From RPQJ01 sp035554635 (GTDB taxonomy: Bacteria; Pseudomonadota; Gammaproteobacteria; Steroidobacterales; Steroidobacteraceae): 45,329 bases of DNA. Every line of letters begins with the position of its first letter. The stretch's first letter is position 1. This document shows positions 31,929-42,413 of this stretch, piece after piece. The notes under the pieces were generated by a model that saw only the letters and a list, made by a program, of their open reading frames with translations, did no database searches and was not told the origin of the DNA. The position numbers and the translations under genes were made by a program. The stretch covers positions 1-45,329 of the forward strand of contig DATMIB010000216.1 in assembly GCA_035554635.1 (NCBI GenBank). Direction: 5' to 3'.

Positions 31929-34160
31929 TCAGGCGTCCCGTTCGAGGAACACCGCGGCCAGCGGCGGCAGGTCCAGCCGCAGGTGACAGGGCTGGCCCTG
32001 GGACGGCTCCGGTCGTGTCGCGAGACGCGCGTCTCCCCCAAAGCCGGCGCCGCCGTAACGCGGCGCATCGGTGTCGAGGATCTTGCGGTAGATGCCGGGT
32101 TGCGGTGCGCCGAGCCAGTAGTCGTTCCGCGGCACGGGCGTGCAGTTGAACACGCAGAGGATCGGCGGGCGTTCCGGTTGCTGCGGGCAACGACGCAGGA
32201 ACGCGAAGATGCTGCGGTCGGCGTCGTGCAGGTCGATCCAGCCGAAACCCGCGGGATCGGTGTCGCTGCCGTGCAGCTGTGGATAGTCGCGGTAGATCGC
32301 GTTGAGGTCGTGGTCGAGGTCGAGCAGCGCACGGTGCGCGGGTTGCTCGAGCAGGTGCCAATCGAGCGAGTGCTCCTCGCGCCACTCGCGCCACTGGCCG
32401 AACTCGCTGCCCATGAACAGGAGCTTCTTGCCCGGGTGCGCGGTCATGAAGGCGCGAAACCAGCGGAAGTTCGCGCGCTTCTGCCATTCGTCGCCCGGCA
32501 TCTTGTCGAGCAGCGCGCGCTTGCCGTGAACGACCTCGTCGTGCGAGATCGGCAACACGTACTGCTCCGACCAGGCATAGACGAACGAGAACGTCACGAG
32601 CGAATGGTGGAAGCGGCGGTGCACGGGATCGTGCTCGACGTAGCGCAGCGTGTCGTTCATCCAGCCCATGTTCCACTTGAAGTGGAACCCGAGCCCGCCC
32701 AGGTGCACGGGCTGAGTGACACCTGGGAACGCGGTGGATTCCTCGGCGAACGTCATCGCGCCGGGAAATTCGCGCCCGACCGCGACGTTGAGCTGGCGCA
32801 GGAAGTCGATCGCCTCGAGGTTCTCGCGGCCGCCGTGGCGGTTCGGCACCCACTCGCCGGCCTTGCGGCTGTAGTCGAGGTAGAGCATCGAGGCGACCGC
32901 GTCGACGCGCAATCCGTCGACGTGGTAGCGGTCGAGCCAGTAGAGCGCGTTGGCGACGAGGAAGTTGCGGACCTCGTGCCGGCCGTAGTTGAAGATCTTG
33001 GTGCCCCAGTCGGCGTGCTCGCCGAGACGCGGGTCCGCGTGTTCGTAGAGCGGCGTGCCGTCGAAGAGCGCCAGGCCGTGCTCGTCGCGCGGGAAGTGCG
33101 CCGGCACCCAGTCGATGATCACGCCGATGCCGGCCGCGTGGCAGCGATCGACGAAGTGCATGAAGTCCTGCGGCGTGCCGAAACGCGCGCTCGGCGCGTA
33201 GTAGCCCGCGACCTGGTAACCCCACGAGCCGTCGAACGGGTGTTCGGCCACGCCCATCAACTCGACGTGCGTGTAGCCCTGGCGCGTGACGTACGGAATC
33301 AGCTCGTCGGCGAGCTCGCGCCAGTTGAGAAACTGCGGCGTGCGGGCGTAGTCGCGGCGCCAGCTGCCCGGGTGCACCTCGTAGATCGAGATCGGGTTGC
33401 GCGTGTGGTTCGCCCGTGCACGCGCCTCGAGCCACGCCTGGTCATGCCACTCGTAGCCGTCGAGCGAGGCGACGATCGACGCGTTGCCGGGGCGCAGTTC
33501 CATCGCGAAGCCGTAGGGGTCGGCCTTGAGCAGCGTGTGGCCGCCCCGCGTGCGGATCTCGTACTTGTAAGCTGCCCCGGGGCCGACGTCCGGAACGAAC
33601 AGCTCCCAGACGCCGGAGCCGCCGCGCACTTGCATGGCGTGCCGGCGACCGTCCCAGTGGTTGAACGGCCCCACGACGCTGACGCGCTCCGCGTTCGGCG
33701 CCCACACGGCGAAGCGCGTGCCGCGCAGGCCGTCGAGCTCGACCGGGTGCGCGCCGAGCTTGTCGTAGATCGCGAGGTGGTTGCCCTCGCCGAACAGGTG
33801 CAGGTCGTAGTCGCTCAACTGCGGCGCAAAGAAGTATGCGTCGTTCTTGTCCGACTCCGCGCCGTCGCGGTAGACGACGTGCAAGCGGTAGGGCAGCGCG
33901 GGTCGCCGGTATGGCACGCGTCCTTCGAACAGCCCGACCGGGTGAACCTGCCGCAATGCGATCGCAGCGCGAGGTGGGTCGCCGTCCCAGTGCACGTGCA
34001 CCGCGACGGCATCGGGCTCGAGCACGCGCACGAGACACGTCGGCTCGCCGCCGGTGACGCCAGGGACTTCGTGATAGCCAAGCAGCGAACGCGGCAGCGG
34101 ATGCCGCGCCTGCACGAGCGCTTCGATGTCGGTACGGGTCAGTGTCGTTCGGTTGGGCAC
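31929..34160 (-). CDS. glgB: 1,4-alpha-glucan branching enzyme
   Basis: The 743-residue cytoplasmic GH13 enzyme forms alpha-1,6 branches in glycogen. Two N-terminal beta domains including CBM48 (residues about 1-230; FAVWAPNAERVSVVGPFN) precede the barrel. This contains DWVPAHFPRD, LRVDAVASMLYLDYSR with nucleophile Asp420, AEESTAFPG with acid/base Glu473, and ISHDEVVHGK. The start is a GTG without a Shine-Dalgarno sequence. A TAGACT -10 ends 6 nt before it, so the mRNA may be leaderless. Operator 3 lies 49 bp upstream. It is the first gene of the glgB-aldo/keto reductase-glgX-malQ run. Confidence 0.95.
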   Translation of the reverse strand: MPNRTTLTRTDIEALVQARHPLPRSLLGYHEVPGVTGGEPTCLVRVLEPDAVAVHVHWDGDPPRAAIALRQVHPVGLFEGRVPYRRPALPYRLHVVYRDGAESDKNDAYFFAPQLSDYDLHLFGEGNHLAIYDKLGAHPVELDGLRGTRFAVWAPNAERVSVVGPFNHWDGRRHAMQVRGGSGVWELFVPDVGPGAAYKYEIRTRGGHTLLKADPYGFAMELRPGNASIVASLDGYEWHDQAWLEARARANHTRNPISIYEVHPGSWRRDYARTPQFLNWRELADELIPYVTRQGYTHVELMGVAEHPFDGSWGYQVAGYYAPSARFGTPQDFMHFVDRCHAAGIGVIIDWVPAHFPRDEHGLALFDGTPLYEHADPRLGEHADWGTKIFNYGRHEVRNFLVANALYWLDRYHVDGLRVDAVASMLYLDYSRKAGEWVPNRHGGRENLEAIDFLRQLNVAVGREFPGAMTFAEESTAFPGVTQPVHLGGLGFHFKWNMGWMNDTLRYVEHDPVHRRFHHSLVTFSFVYAWSEQYVLPISHDEVVHGKRALLDKMPGDEWQKRANFRWFRAFMTAHPGKKLLFMGSEFGQWREWREEHSLDWHLLEQPAHRALLDLDHDLNAIYRDYPQLHGSDTDPAGFGWIDLHDADRSIFAFLRRCPQQPERPPILCVFNCTPVPRNDYWLGAPQPGIYRKILDTDAPRYGGAGFGGDARLATRPEPSQGQPCHLRLDLPPLAAVFLERDA

Positions 34161-34166
34161 GCGGCG

Positions 34167-34193
34167 AGTCTAGCGTGACGCACGGAGGGCCAA
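34167..34193 (-). promoter_or_regulatory. glgB promoter candidate (TTGGCC-N15-TAGACT), nearly leaderless
   Basis: On the minus strand TTGGCC (34193-34188) and TAGACT (34172-34167) have a 15-bp spacer. Transcription would start at or within a base or two of the GTG at 34160. The spacer is shorter than the usual 16-18 bp, so the -35 assignment is weak. Confidence 0.4.
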
Positions 34194-34208
34194 GGCGGCG
34201 TTGCCGGC

Positions 34209-34222
34209 TGCAATCGATTGCA
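34209..34222. promoter_or_regulatory. Candidate LacI-family operator 3 upstream of glgB
   Basis: TGCAATCGATTGCA extends to an 18-bp perfect palindrome GCTGCAATCGATTGCAGC (34207-34224). The centre lies about 55 bp upstream of the inferred glgB start, upstream of the -35 rather than over it. Confidence 0.6.
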
Positions 34223-34302
34223 GCTGCGGACGCCCAAGCCAACGGCGACGGCAGATCCGAGGACGCGCAACGACACGGCGAGCTTGCCTGATCGCCGCGC
34301 CC

Positions 34303-34346
34303 AAGGCCCGCTTCGCATGATCGCTCCTACAAGCGAAGCGCGCCTT
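34303..34346 (-). repeat. REP-like element of a second type (GTAG-head palindrome)
   Basis: Arms AAGGCCCGCTTCGC (34303-34316) and GCGAAGCGCGCCTT (34333-34346) pair at 13 of 14 positions. The loop reads, on the minus strand, GTAGGAGCGATCAT, which resembles the GTAGGAGC heads of Pseudomonas/Xanthomonadales REP elements. It differs from the 48-bp REP-like element found elsewhere in the window. Confidence 0.5.
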
Positions 34347-34500
34347 AAGAAATCACTGCAAGCCTTTGAATTCCCCGGCGAATGCGGATCCGATTCGGAC
34401 CTGTCTTGGCCGCGGCCACTGCCCCGGTCGGCAGACTCTCAGTCTTCGCCGGCCGTCATCAGGACGGCCTCTCGTCCGCCATGGATCCTGGAGTGACTTG

Positions 34501-35508
34501 ATGTTCCCCACGCTCAAGCTGGCTGCCGCCGCCGTCGCCGTCACTGCGACCCTGCTCGCCCCCGTCGCTGCCGACGCCTACACCACCACCCGCAAATTCA
34601 ACCCGGGCCACTACACGGTGATCCTGCCGGCCCACAACGGCACACAGAAGGCCATGGACGACGCCCGCCGGCCTGGCATGACCGGCATCATGAAGAAATA
34701 CAAATGGCGCGAGCTCGAGCCAACCAAGGGCAACTACGACTTTTCCAAGATCCAGGCTGACCTGAACTGGGCGCAGGCCTACGGCATGCAGGTCATCATC
34801 ATGATCGAGGACAAGACGTTCAAGCTCGAGCGCCCGAACCCCGCGTACCTCGATGCCCAGAGCCCGCGCAACCGCGCCGGCGGTTACTCGATCGTGCGCT
34901 GGGACCCGACCGTCGTGGCGCGCTACAAGGCGCTGGTCACCGCGATCGGCAAGCGCTTCGACGCGCACCGGAATTTCGAGGGCATCGCGGCGCAGGAATC
35001 CGCGATCGGCCTCGACTCCACGACGCTGAAGAAGTACGGCTTCACGGCCGAGAAATACCGCGACGCCTACATCGAGATGTTCGGCCACGCGCTCAACGCG
35101 ATGCCGAAGTCGCGCGTGTTCTGGTACCAGAACTTCTTCGTCGGCAACCAGAGCTACATCGGCCATATCGCCTCGGCGCTCGGCCCGAAGGGCCTGGTCA
35201 TGGCGGGCCCCGACGCGCTGCCGGACCGCGACTCGCTCGTGAAGAAGTCGTACCCGTTCTTCGACCAGCACAAGGGCAAGATGCACCTGGGCATCCAGGT
35301 CGAAGGCATCTGCTACCGCGCGCCGCACGAGACCGCGGGCTACAAGACCAAGTACTGGACGCCGGCGGAGCTGTTCCGCTTCTCGCGCGACGAGCTGCAC
35401 GTCAACTACATGTTCTGGGTGCGCATCACGCGCGCGACGCCGGCGGACTCGTACGACTGGTACGACACGCTGCCCGTGATCCAGGCGAACGAGTACTTCA
35501 ACCGGTAA
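34501..35508 (+). CDS. Secreted TIM-barrel glycoside-hydrolase-like protein (clan GH-A style)
   Basis: I chose the ATG at 34501 (335 aa), with GGAG 8 nt upstream and a clear Sec signal peptide (cleavage near ADA-YTT, residue 26). The segment YKWRELEPTKGNYDF followed by AQAYGMQVIIMI is typical of beta-glycosidase barrels, where an extended WxxLEPxxGxYDF loop precedes a hydrophobic strand. Glu166 (AAQESAIG) and Glu268 (GIQVEGI) are spaced like the acid/base and nucleophile of clan GH-A enzymes. I cannot assign a GH family or substrate. It stands alone between the glycogen locus and the tungstate operon and ends in an intrinsic terminator. Confidence 0.7.
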   Translation: MFPTLKLAAAAVAVTATLLAPVAADAYTTTRKFNPGHYTVILPAHNGTQKAMDDARRPGMTGIMKKYKWRELEPTKGNYDFSKIQADLNWAQAYGMQVIIMIEDKTFKLERPNPAYLDAQSPRNRAGGYSIVRWDPTVVARYKALVTAIGKRFDAHRNFEGIAAQESAIGLDSTTLKKYGFTAEKYRDAYIEMFGHALNAMPKSRVFWYQNFFVGNQSYIGHIASALGPKGLVMAGPDALPDRDSLVKKSYPFFDQHKGKMHLGIQVEGICYRAPHETAGYKTKYWTPAELFRFSRDELHVNYMFWVRITRATPADSYDWYDTLPVIQANEYFNR

Positions 35509-35593
35509 GTCCCTCGAGGCGGCGCCGCGGTCGACGCGGCGTCGCAAGGACAACAACGCGGCCGGGCCGGCTTTCGGCCACGCACCGCCCTCC

Positions 35594-35624
35594 ACGGGAC
35601 GCCTCGCGCGTCCCGTTTCTTTTC
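35594..35624 (+). terminator. Intrinsic terminator after the secreted GH-A-like gene
   Basis: An 8-bp perfect stem (ACGGGACG 35594-35601, CGTCCCGT 35609-35616) with a 7-nt loop is followed by TTCTTTTC. Confidence 0.75.
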
Positions 35625-35698
35625 GGACGGGCGCAACGACCGAAGCGCAGTATCATTCGCGCACGATTCGCCGCGTTCCAGTCGACAAGCCACCCCCC

Positions 35699-36403
35699 TT
35701 GGACACGTTTTCCGCCAGCTTCCAGGCGGCCCTCGATCTGCTGATCCAGGCCGACGCCTACCTCTATGGCATCGTCGGGCTGAGCCTGCGCGTGAGCTGC
35801 GCAGCGGTGTTGCTGGCCGCGCTCGTCGGGCTGCCGGTCGGGGCGCTGCTGGCAGTGGCGAAGTTCCGCGGGCGACGCACGCTGACCGTCGTCATCAATG
35901 GCTTCATGGGATTGCCGGCCGTGGTCGTCGGCCTCGTCGTCTACCTGCTGTTGTCGCGCGCCGGCCCGCTGGGCGAGTTCGGCCTGCTGTTCACGCCCAC
36001 CGCGATGAGCATCGCGCAGGCCGTGCTCGTGTTCCCGCTGATTGCCGCGCTGACGCGCCAGATCGTCGAGGACGCCTGGCGCGAGTATGCCGAGCAGCTC
36101 GACTCGCTCGGCGCGTCGCACTGGCAGCAGGCGGTGACCCTGCTGGCCGACACGCGCTGGTCCCTGTCGACCGTGATGCTGGCAGGCTTCGGCCGCGCCA
36201 TCGCCGAAGTGGGCGCCGTCATGATCGTCGGTGGCAACATCGACGGCGTCACGCGCGTGATGACGACCGCGATCGCGCTGGAGACCAGCAAGGGCGACCT
36301 GCCGCTCGCGATGGGCCTCGGCATGATCCTGCTCGCACTGGTGCTGCTGTTGAACGCGCTCGCGCACGGCATCCGTCTCTGGGCTGCGGAGCACGCGCGA
36401 TGA
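35699..36403 (+). CDS. tupB: Tungstate-type ABC transporter permease
   Basis: The 234-residue inner-membrane permease has about five helices and the ABC permease EAA-like segment (EDAWREYAEQLDSLGASHWQQA) followed by GFGRAIAEVGAVMIVGGNI, typical of TupB/WtpB-type oxyanion permeases. The start is taken as a TTG at 35699 because the resulting N-terminus (DTFSASFQAALDLL) agrees with the family. There is no clear Shine-Dalgarno sequence. A TATCAT about 45 bp upstream could be a -10. The stop overlaps the start of tupC (ATGA). It probably imports tungstate; molybdate or other oxyanions cannot be excluded. Confidence 0.87.
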   Translation: MDTFSASFQAALDLLIQADAYLYGIVGLSLRVSCAAVLLAALVGLPVGALLAVAKFRGRRTLTVVINGFMGLPAVVVGLVVYLLLSRAGPLGEFGLLFTPTAMSIAQAVLVFPLIAALTRQIVEDAWREYAEQLDSLGASHWQQAVTLLADTRWSLSTVMLAGFGRAIAEVGAVMIVGGNIDGVTRVMTTAIALETSKGDLPLAMGLGMILLALVLLLNALAHGIRLWAAEHAR

Positions 36404-37107
36404 GCGGGATGTTTCCGCTCGTCGTCGATCGCGTGTCGTTCGCGCCGTCGGGGCAGCACGTCCTGCGCGAGGCGAGCCTCGAGATCGCGCAAGGCAGTTT
36501 CACCGTCATCCTCGGGCCCAATGGCGCCGGCAAGAGCGTGCTGATGCGCATCATGCACGGGTTGCTCGCGCCGACGTCGGGCAGCGTGCGCTGGGGCAGC
36601 CTCGACGCGAGGCCGAAGTCACAGGCCATGCTGTTCCAGCGGCCCGTGATTCTGCGACGCTCGGTGCTGGCGAACGTGGCCTATGGCCTGCACGTGAACG
36701 GCGTGCCGACACGCGAAGCCCGCGACCGCGCCGCAACGGTGCTCGAGACGGTCGGCCTGCTGCACCTCGCCGCGCGCCCGGCCCGGTTGCTGTCCGGCGG
36801 CGAGCAGCAGCGCGTCGCGCTCGCGCGTGCGGCGGCACTGCAGCCGCGGATCCTGTTCCTGGACGAACCGACGGCGAGCCTCGACCCGACCGCTGTCCGG
36901 GCGATCGAGAAAGGCATCGCCGACCTGCACGCCGGCGGCACGACCGTCGTGATGATCACGCACCACCTGGGGCAGGCGCGTCGTCTCGGCCAGCACATCG
37001 TGTTCTTGTCGAACGGGCGCATCGAGGAGCGGACGCTCGCGGCCGTGTTCTTCCGGCAACCGCAGTCGCCGGCGGCCGAGAATTTCCTCAGGGAGGAGTT
37101 GCCATGA
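36400..37107 (+). CDS. tupC: Tungstate-type ABC transporter ATP-binding protein
   Basis: The 235-residue ATPase contains Walker A GPNGAGKS (39-46), a Q-loop in AMLFQRPVILRRSV, the signature LSGGEQQR, Walker B ILFLDEP and the switch His in MITHHL. The QRPVILRRSV sequence is characteristic of the tungstate (Tup) subgroup. It has 4-bp ATGA overlaps with both neighbours, so the three genes form a translationally coupled operon. Confidence 0.9.
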   Translation: MSGMFPLVVDRVSFAPSGQHVLREASLEIAQGSFTVILGPNGAGKSVLMRIMHGLLAPTSGSVRWGSLDARPKSQAMLFQRPVILRRSVLANVAYGLHVNGVPTREARDRAATVLETVGLLHLAARPARLLSGGEQQRVALARAAALQPRILFLDEPTASLDPTAVRAIEKGIADLHAGGTTVVMITHHLGQARRLGQHIVFLSNGRIEERTLAAVFFRQPQSPAAENFLREELP

Positions 37108-37937
37108 ACCTCGCGCGACGGCTGCTGTTGACGACCCTCGTCGCCGCGACGCTGCCGCTGCAGGCGGCCGAGCCGTACATCACGGTCGCCTCGACGACCT
37201 CGACCGAGCAGTCGGGCCTGTTCGGCCACATCCTGCCCGAGTTCACGCGCGCCAGCGGCATCGACGTGCACGTGGTCGCGCTCGGCACCGGCCAGGCCCT
37301 CGACCTTGCCCGTCGCGGCGACGCCGACGTCGTCTTCGTGCACGATCGCGAGGCCGAGGACAAATTCCTCGCCGACGGTTACGGCGTCCAACGTCACGAT
37401 GTGATGTACAACGACTTCGTGCTGGTCGGCCCGCAGGCCGATCCGGCGCAGATCCGGGGTGAAACCGACGTGGTCGTGGCGCTGCGCAAGATCGCGCAGG
37501 CCCGGGCTCCGTTCGTCTCGCGCGGCGACCGCAGCGGCACCCACGCCGCGGAACTGCGCCTGTGGCACGCCGCGGGCGTCGACGTCGCGCCCGCCAAGGG
37601 CGACTGGTACAAGGACACCGGCTCCGGCATGGGCCCGGCGCTCAACACGGCCGCGGCCATGAACGCCTACCTGCTCGCCGATCGCGGTACCTGGCTGTCC
37701 TTCCGGAACCGCCAGGAGCTCGTGCTGCTGGTCGAAGGCGACCGGCGACTGTTCAACCAGTACGGCGTGATGCTGGTCAACCCGGCGAAACACCCGCACG
37801 TGAAGGCGGCCGCCGCCCGGCAGTTCGTCGACTGGCTGGTGTCGCCCGCGGGCCAGGCCGCGATCGCCGGCTACCGGATCGCAGGCGAGCAGTTGTTCTT
37901 CCCGAACGCGAAAGCAGAGATGCCTCCCACGACCTGA
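37104..37937 (+). CDS. tupA: Tungstate-type ABC transporter substrate-binding protein
   Basis: The 277-residue periplasmic binding protein has a Sec signal (LPLQA-AEP, about residue 22) followed by VASTTSTEQSGLF, the TTTS-like oxyanion-binding motif of TupA. DADVVFVHDREAEDKFLADGYG, FVSRGDRSGTH and YKDTGSGMGPALN are also typical. Gene order here is tupB-tupC-tupA rather than tupA first. AGGGAGGAG just before the ATG is a strong ribosome-binding site. No tungsten- or molybdenum-enzyme gene is in the window. Confidence 0.9.
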   Translation: MNLARRLLLTTLVAATLPLQAAEPYITVASTTSTEQSGLFGHILPEFTRASGIDVHVVALGTGQALDLARRGDADVVFVHDREAEDKFLADGYGVQRHDVMYNDFVLVGPQADPAQIRGETDVVVALRKIAQARAPFVSRGDRSGTHAAELRLWHAAGVDVAPAKGDWYKDTGSGMGPALNTAAAMNAYLLADRGTWLSFRNRQELVLLVEGDRRLFNQYGVMLVNPAKHPHVKAAAARQFVDWLVSPAGQAAIAGYRIAGEQLFFPNAKAEMPPTT

Positions 37938-37955
37938 GCGTTGCGCGGCCCCGGC

Positions 37956-37980
37956 GACGACGCGCGGTGGTGCGCCGTCG

Positions 37981-37982
<2 letters not shown>
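37956..37982. terminator. Hairpin in the tupA/glgP convergent gap
   Basis: GACGACGCGC (37956-37965) pairs with GCGCCGTCGTC (37972-37982) with one bulge, overlapping the glgP stop codon. There is no T-tract on either strand, so its terminator role is uncertain. Confidence 0.35.
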
Positions 37983-40449
<2,467 letters not shown>

Positions 40450-40525
40450 GGGCGACTCCGGGGCCGGCAGGCAGACAGGGGAAATGAGCTCCGCCGCGCC
40501 GCCGGCGCGACGGGGCACGGGTTGT

Positions 40526-41143
40526 TCAGAGCGTGCGCTCGGCGACGATGCGCCAGCCCTGTGCGTCACGGACCAGCGTCAGTTCCTTGCGCACCTCGGT
40601 CGAGCCGAAATTCTGCACGAAGGTCACGACGCTGCGGTCGTCGCCCCGGGACGTGACCTTGAGGTCCTCGAGCCGCGGTTCCGGCGACGGGCCGCTCGCG
40701 ACCTGCTCACGACGCCCCTCGATGTAGGCGGCGGCACCGCCGGCCTCGGTCGTCTCGAACGCGGGCGAATAGAAAGACGCCACCTGGTCCGCCTTGCGGC
40801 TGGCCCAGGCCATCGCCCAGACGTTGACGGCCTCCTCGGGCGAGCCCGCCGTCGCGCCTGCGCCGGGGCCCGGCACGCGCCGGAAGTAGCCGGGCGGTTC
40901 GTCGAGGCAGCGCGGCGCCGGGTCGAGCTTGTCCGCGTCCGGCGCGACCGGCGGGATCACCAGGACGCTGCCCGCCAGCCGCTCGCTGCCGGAGACACCC
41001 TCGGGCAACTGCAAACGGGGACGCTCCTGCGCCTGCAGGTACTCCGCGTTGTCCAGGCGGCAAGGGTTCGAGGTGCTGCAACCGGCCAGCGCGAGCGCGA
41101 GGCCTGCCAGAAGCAGCGGACGGAACGACGGTGTCGGCAGCAT
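40526..41143 (-). CDS. Predicted lipoprotein with NTF2-like C-terminal domain
   Basis: The 205-residue product has a lipoprotein signal ending LAGC (Cys22). A Pro-rich region at about residues 40-95 follows, and then a C-terminal segment (AVNVWAMAWASRKADQVASFYSPAF) that looks like a DUF4440/SnoaL-type NTF2 fold. I do not recognise a specific family or function. It is 76 bp upstream of glgP on the same strand. Confidence 0.7.
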   Translation of the reverse strand: MLPTPSFRPLLLAGLALALAGCSTSNPCRLDNAEYLQAQERPRLQLPEGVSGSERLAGSVLVIPPVAPDADKLDPAPRCLDEPPGYFRRVPGPGAGATAGSPEEAVNVWAMAWASRKADQVASFYSPAFETTEAGGAAAYIEGRREQVASGPSPEPRLEDLKVTSRGDDRSVVTFVQNFGSTEVRKELTLVRDAQGWRIVAERTL

Positions 41144-41234
41144 CGGAAACTCAGGGGCCCAGGCGAAGGGGCCGCATTGTAACGTCCCCTCGCCTGTCTT
41201 GTGCCCGCACCGCGCCCTGCGGCACGCTCGATCG

Positions 41235-42269
41235 TCACATCAGGAGGTTGCCCGGGGTCGGCGGCAGGCGCGGCATGGTCTGCCGCGGAAATTCGCCGAC
41301 CAGCGCTTCGAGGAACGCCGCCAGGTCGTTCGCCTCGGTGGGCGTCAATTCCCGTGCGAGCTGGGTGCTGGCCATGACACTCGCGGCCTCGGGGAGCGTC
41401 TTGACGGCGCCGTTGTGCATGTACGGCGCGGTGTAGCTCAGGTTGCGCAGCGTCGGTACGCGCCAGAGATGCCGGTCCTCGGGCTTGCCGCTGGAGGCTT
41501 CGCGGCCGAGGTCCGCGGCGAGGTCGTAACGCGCGACGTACGGACTCGTTTCGACGACCGGGAATTTCTGCAGGAACGGCGTGCCCGTCGGCAAGGCCGG
41601 ACCGGAGAACGTCGCACCCTGGTGGCAACCGCCACAGCCCGCTTCGGCGAAAAGCTGCATGCCACGTCGCTGCTGTGCGGTCAGTGCCGTCTTGTCGCCG
41701 CGCACATGCCGGTCGTACGGGCTGTCCGGCGTGATCAACGTGCGCTCGTAGGCCGCGATGGCCCGCGCCGCGTTGTCTATCGTGAGCACGTCGCCCTGCG
41801 TGCCGAAGGCGGCCGCGAAGTACGGCGCGTAGCCCGGGATCGCACGGATCCGCGCCATTGCCGCCGGCAGGTCCTTCATGCCCATCTCGACCGGGTTCGT
41901 GATCGGGCCCTTGGCCTGCTCTTCGAGCGTCGCCGCGCGGCCGTCCCAGAACTGGGAGGACAGGAACGCAGCGTTGTAGACAGTCGGTGCGTTGCGACCG
42001 CCGAGCACGCCGTGCACGCCGACCGAGGTCGGCCGGTGGTCGTCGCCGCCTTCCATCACGTCGTGGCACGAAGCGCAGGCGACCGTGCCGGTCGCCGAAA
42101 AACGCGGGTCGTGGTACAGCATCTTGCCGAGCTCGACCTTCGCCGCAGTCGTCGGGTTGTCGGCCGGCGCCGGAGCGGTTGCCGGCAGCGCCTCCCAGAC
42201 CTGCGCCGGGGCGTATTCGCACAGGCACAGCAGTGCGACGAAGGCAGCGGTTTGCAGAAAGGTACGCAT
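41235..42269 (-). CDS. Di-haem cytochrome c peroxidase (MauG/CcpA family)
   Basis: I chose the ATG at 42269 (344 aa): GGAGGT lies 7 nt upstream and a Sec signal peptide follows (cleavage near APA-QVW, residue 22). The periplasmic enzyme has two haem c sites: CASCH (65-69) and CGGCH (212-216). YHDPRFSATGTVACASCH, GGRNAPTVYNAAF and ELTPTEANDLAAFLEAL are characteristic. Family members reduce hydrogen peroxide with electrons from a cytochrome c or cupredoxin. The regular spacing and length suggest a classical peroxidase rather than MauG proper. The longer frame to 42407 crosses the upstream intergenic region. Confidence 0.9.
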   Translation of the reverse strand: MRTFLQTAAFVALLCLCEYAPAQVWEALPATAPAPADNPTTAAKVELGKMLYHDPRFSATGTVACASCHDVMEGGDDHRPTSVGVHGVLGGRNAPTVYNAAFLSSQFWDGRAATLEEQAKGPITNPVEMGMKDLPAAMARIRAIPGYAPYFAAAFGTQGDVLTIDNAARAIAAYERTLITPDSPYDRHVRGDKTALTAQQRRGMQLFAEAGCGGCHQGATFSGPALPTGTPFLQKFPVVETSPYVARYDLAADLGREASSGKPEDRHLWRVPTLRNLSYTAPYMHNGAVKTLPEAASVMASTQLARELTPTEANDLAAFLEALVGEFPRQTMPRLPPTPGNLLM

Positions 42270-42413
42270 CGGGAAACCTCCACTCGAGGTGAGACCCTCT
42301 TTCTGCGCCCTCCTTCTCGGTGCTTGCAGCCGCACAAGTGGCTGTGCGGACCGCAACAATGCATAGGGAAGCACTGCACTGTCCCGCATGGGCCGGGCTG
42401 CACTCAAAAGACG

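Larger units (their letters stand above)
34161..34500. other. 340-bp divergent region between glgB and the secreted GH-A-like gene
   Basis: It contains the glgB promoter, operator 3 and the GTAG-type REP-like element. From 34350 to 34500 I see the leader of the plus-strand gene but no recognisable promoter and no riboswitch. I checked for the conserved GACGCAAAGCC-type core of GEMM cyclic-di-GMP riboswitches and did not find it. Confidence 0.5.

Noticed and set aside
14805..34160. Horizontal acquisition of the maltodextrin/glycogen locus
   Set aside because: By eye its base composition and codon bias match the flanks, and there are no integrase, tRNA or direct-repeat borders. Compositional analysis would be needed to reopen this.
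34350..34500. Cyclic-di-GMP (GEMM) riboswitch before the secreted GH-A-like gene
   Set aside because: The conserved core and the tetraloop-receptor pattern are absent; only a general GC-rich hairpin potential is seen.
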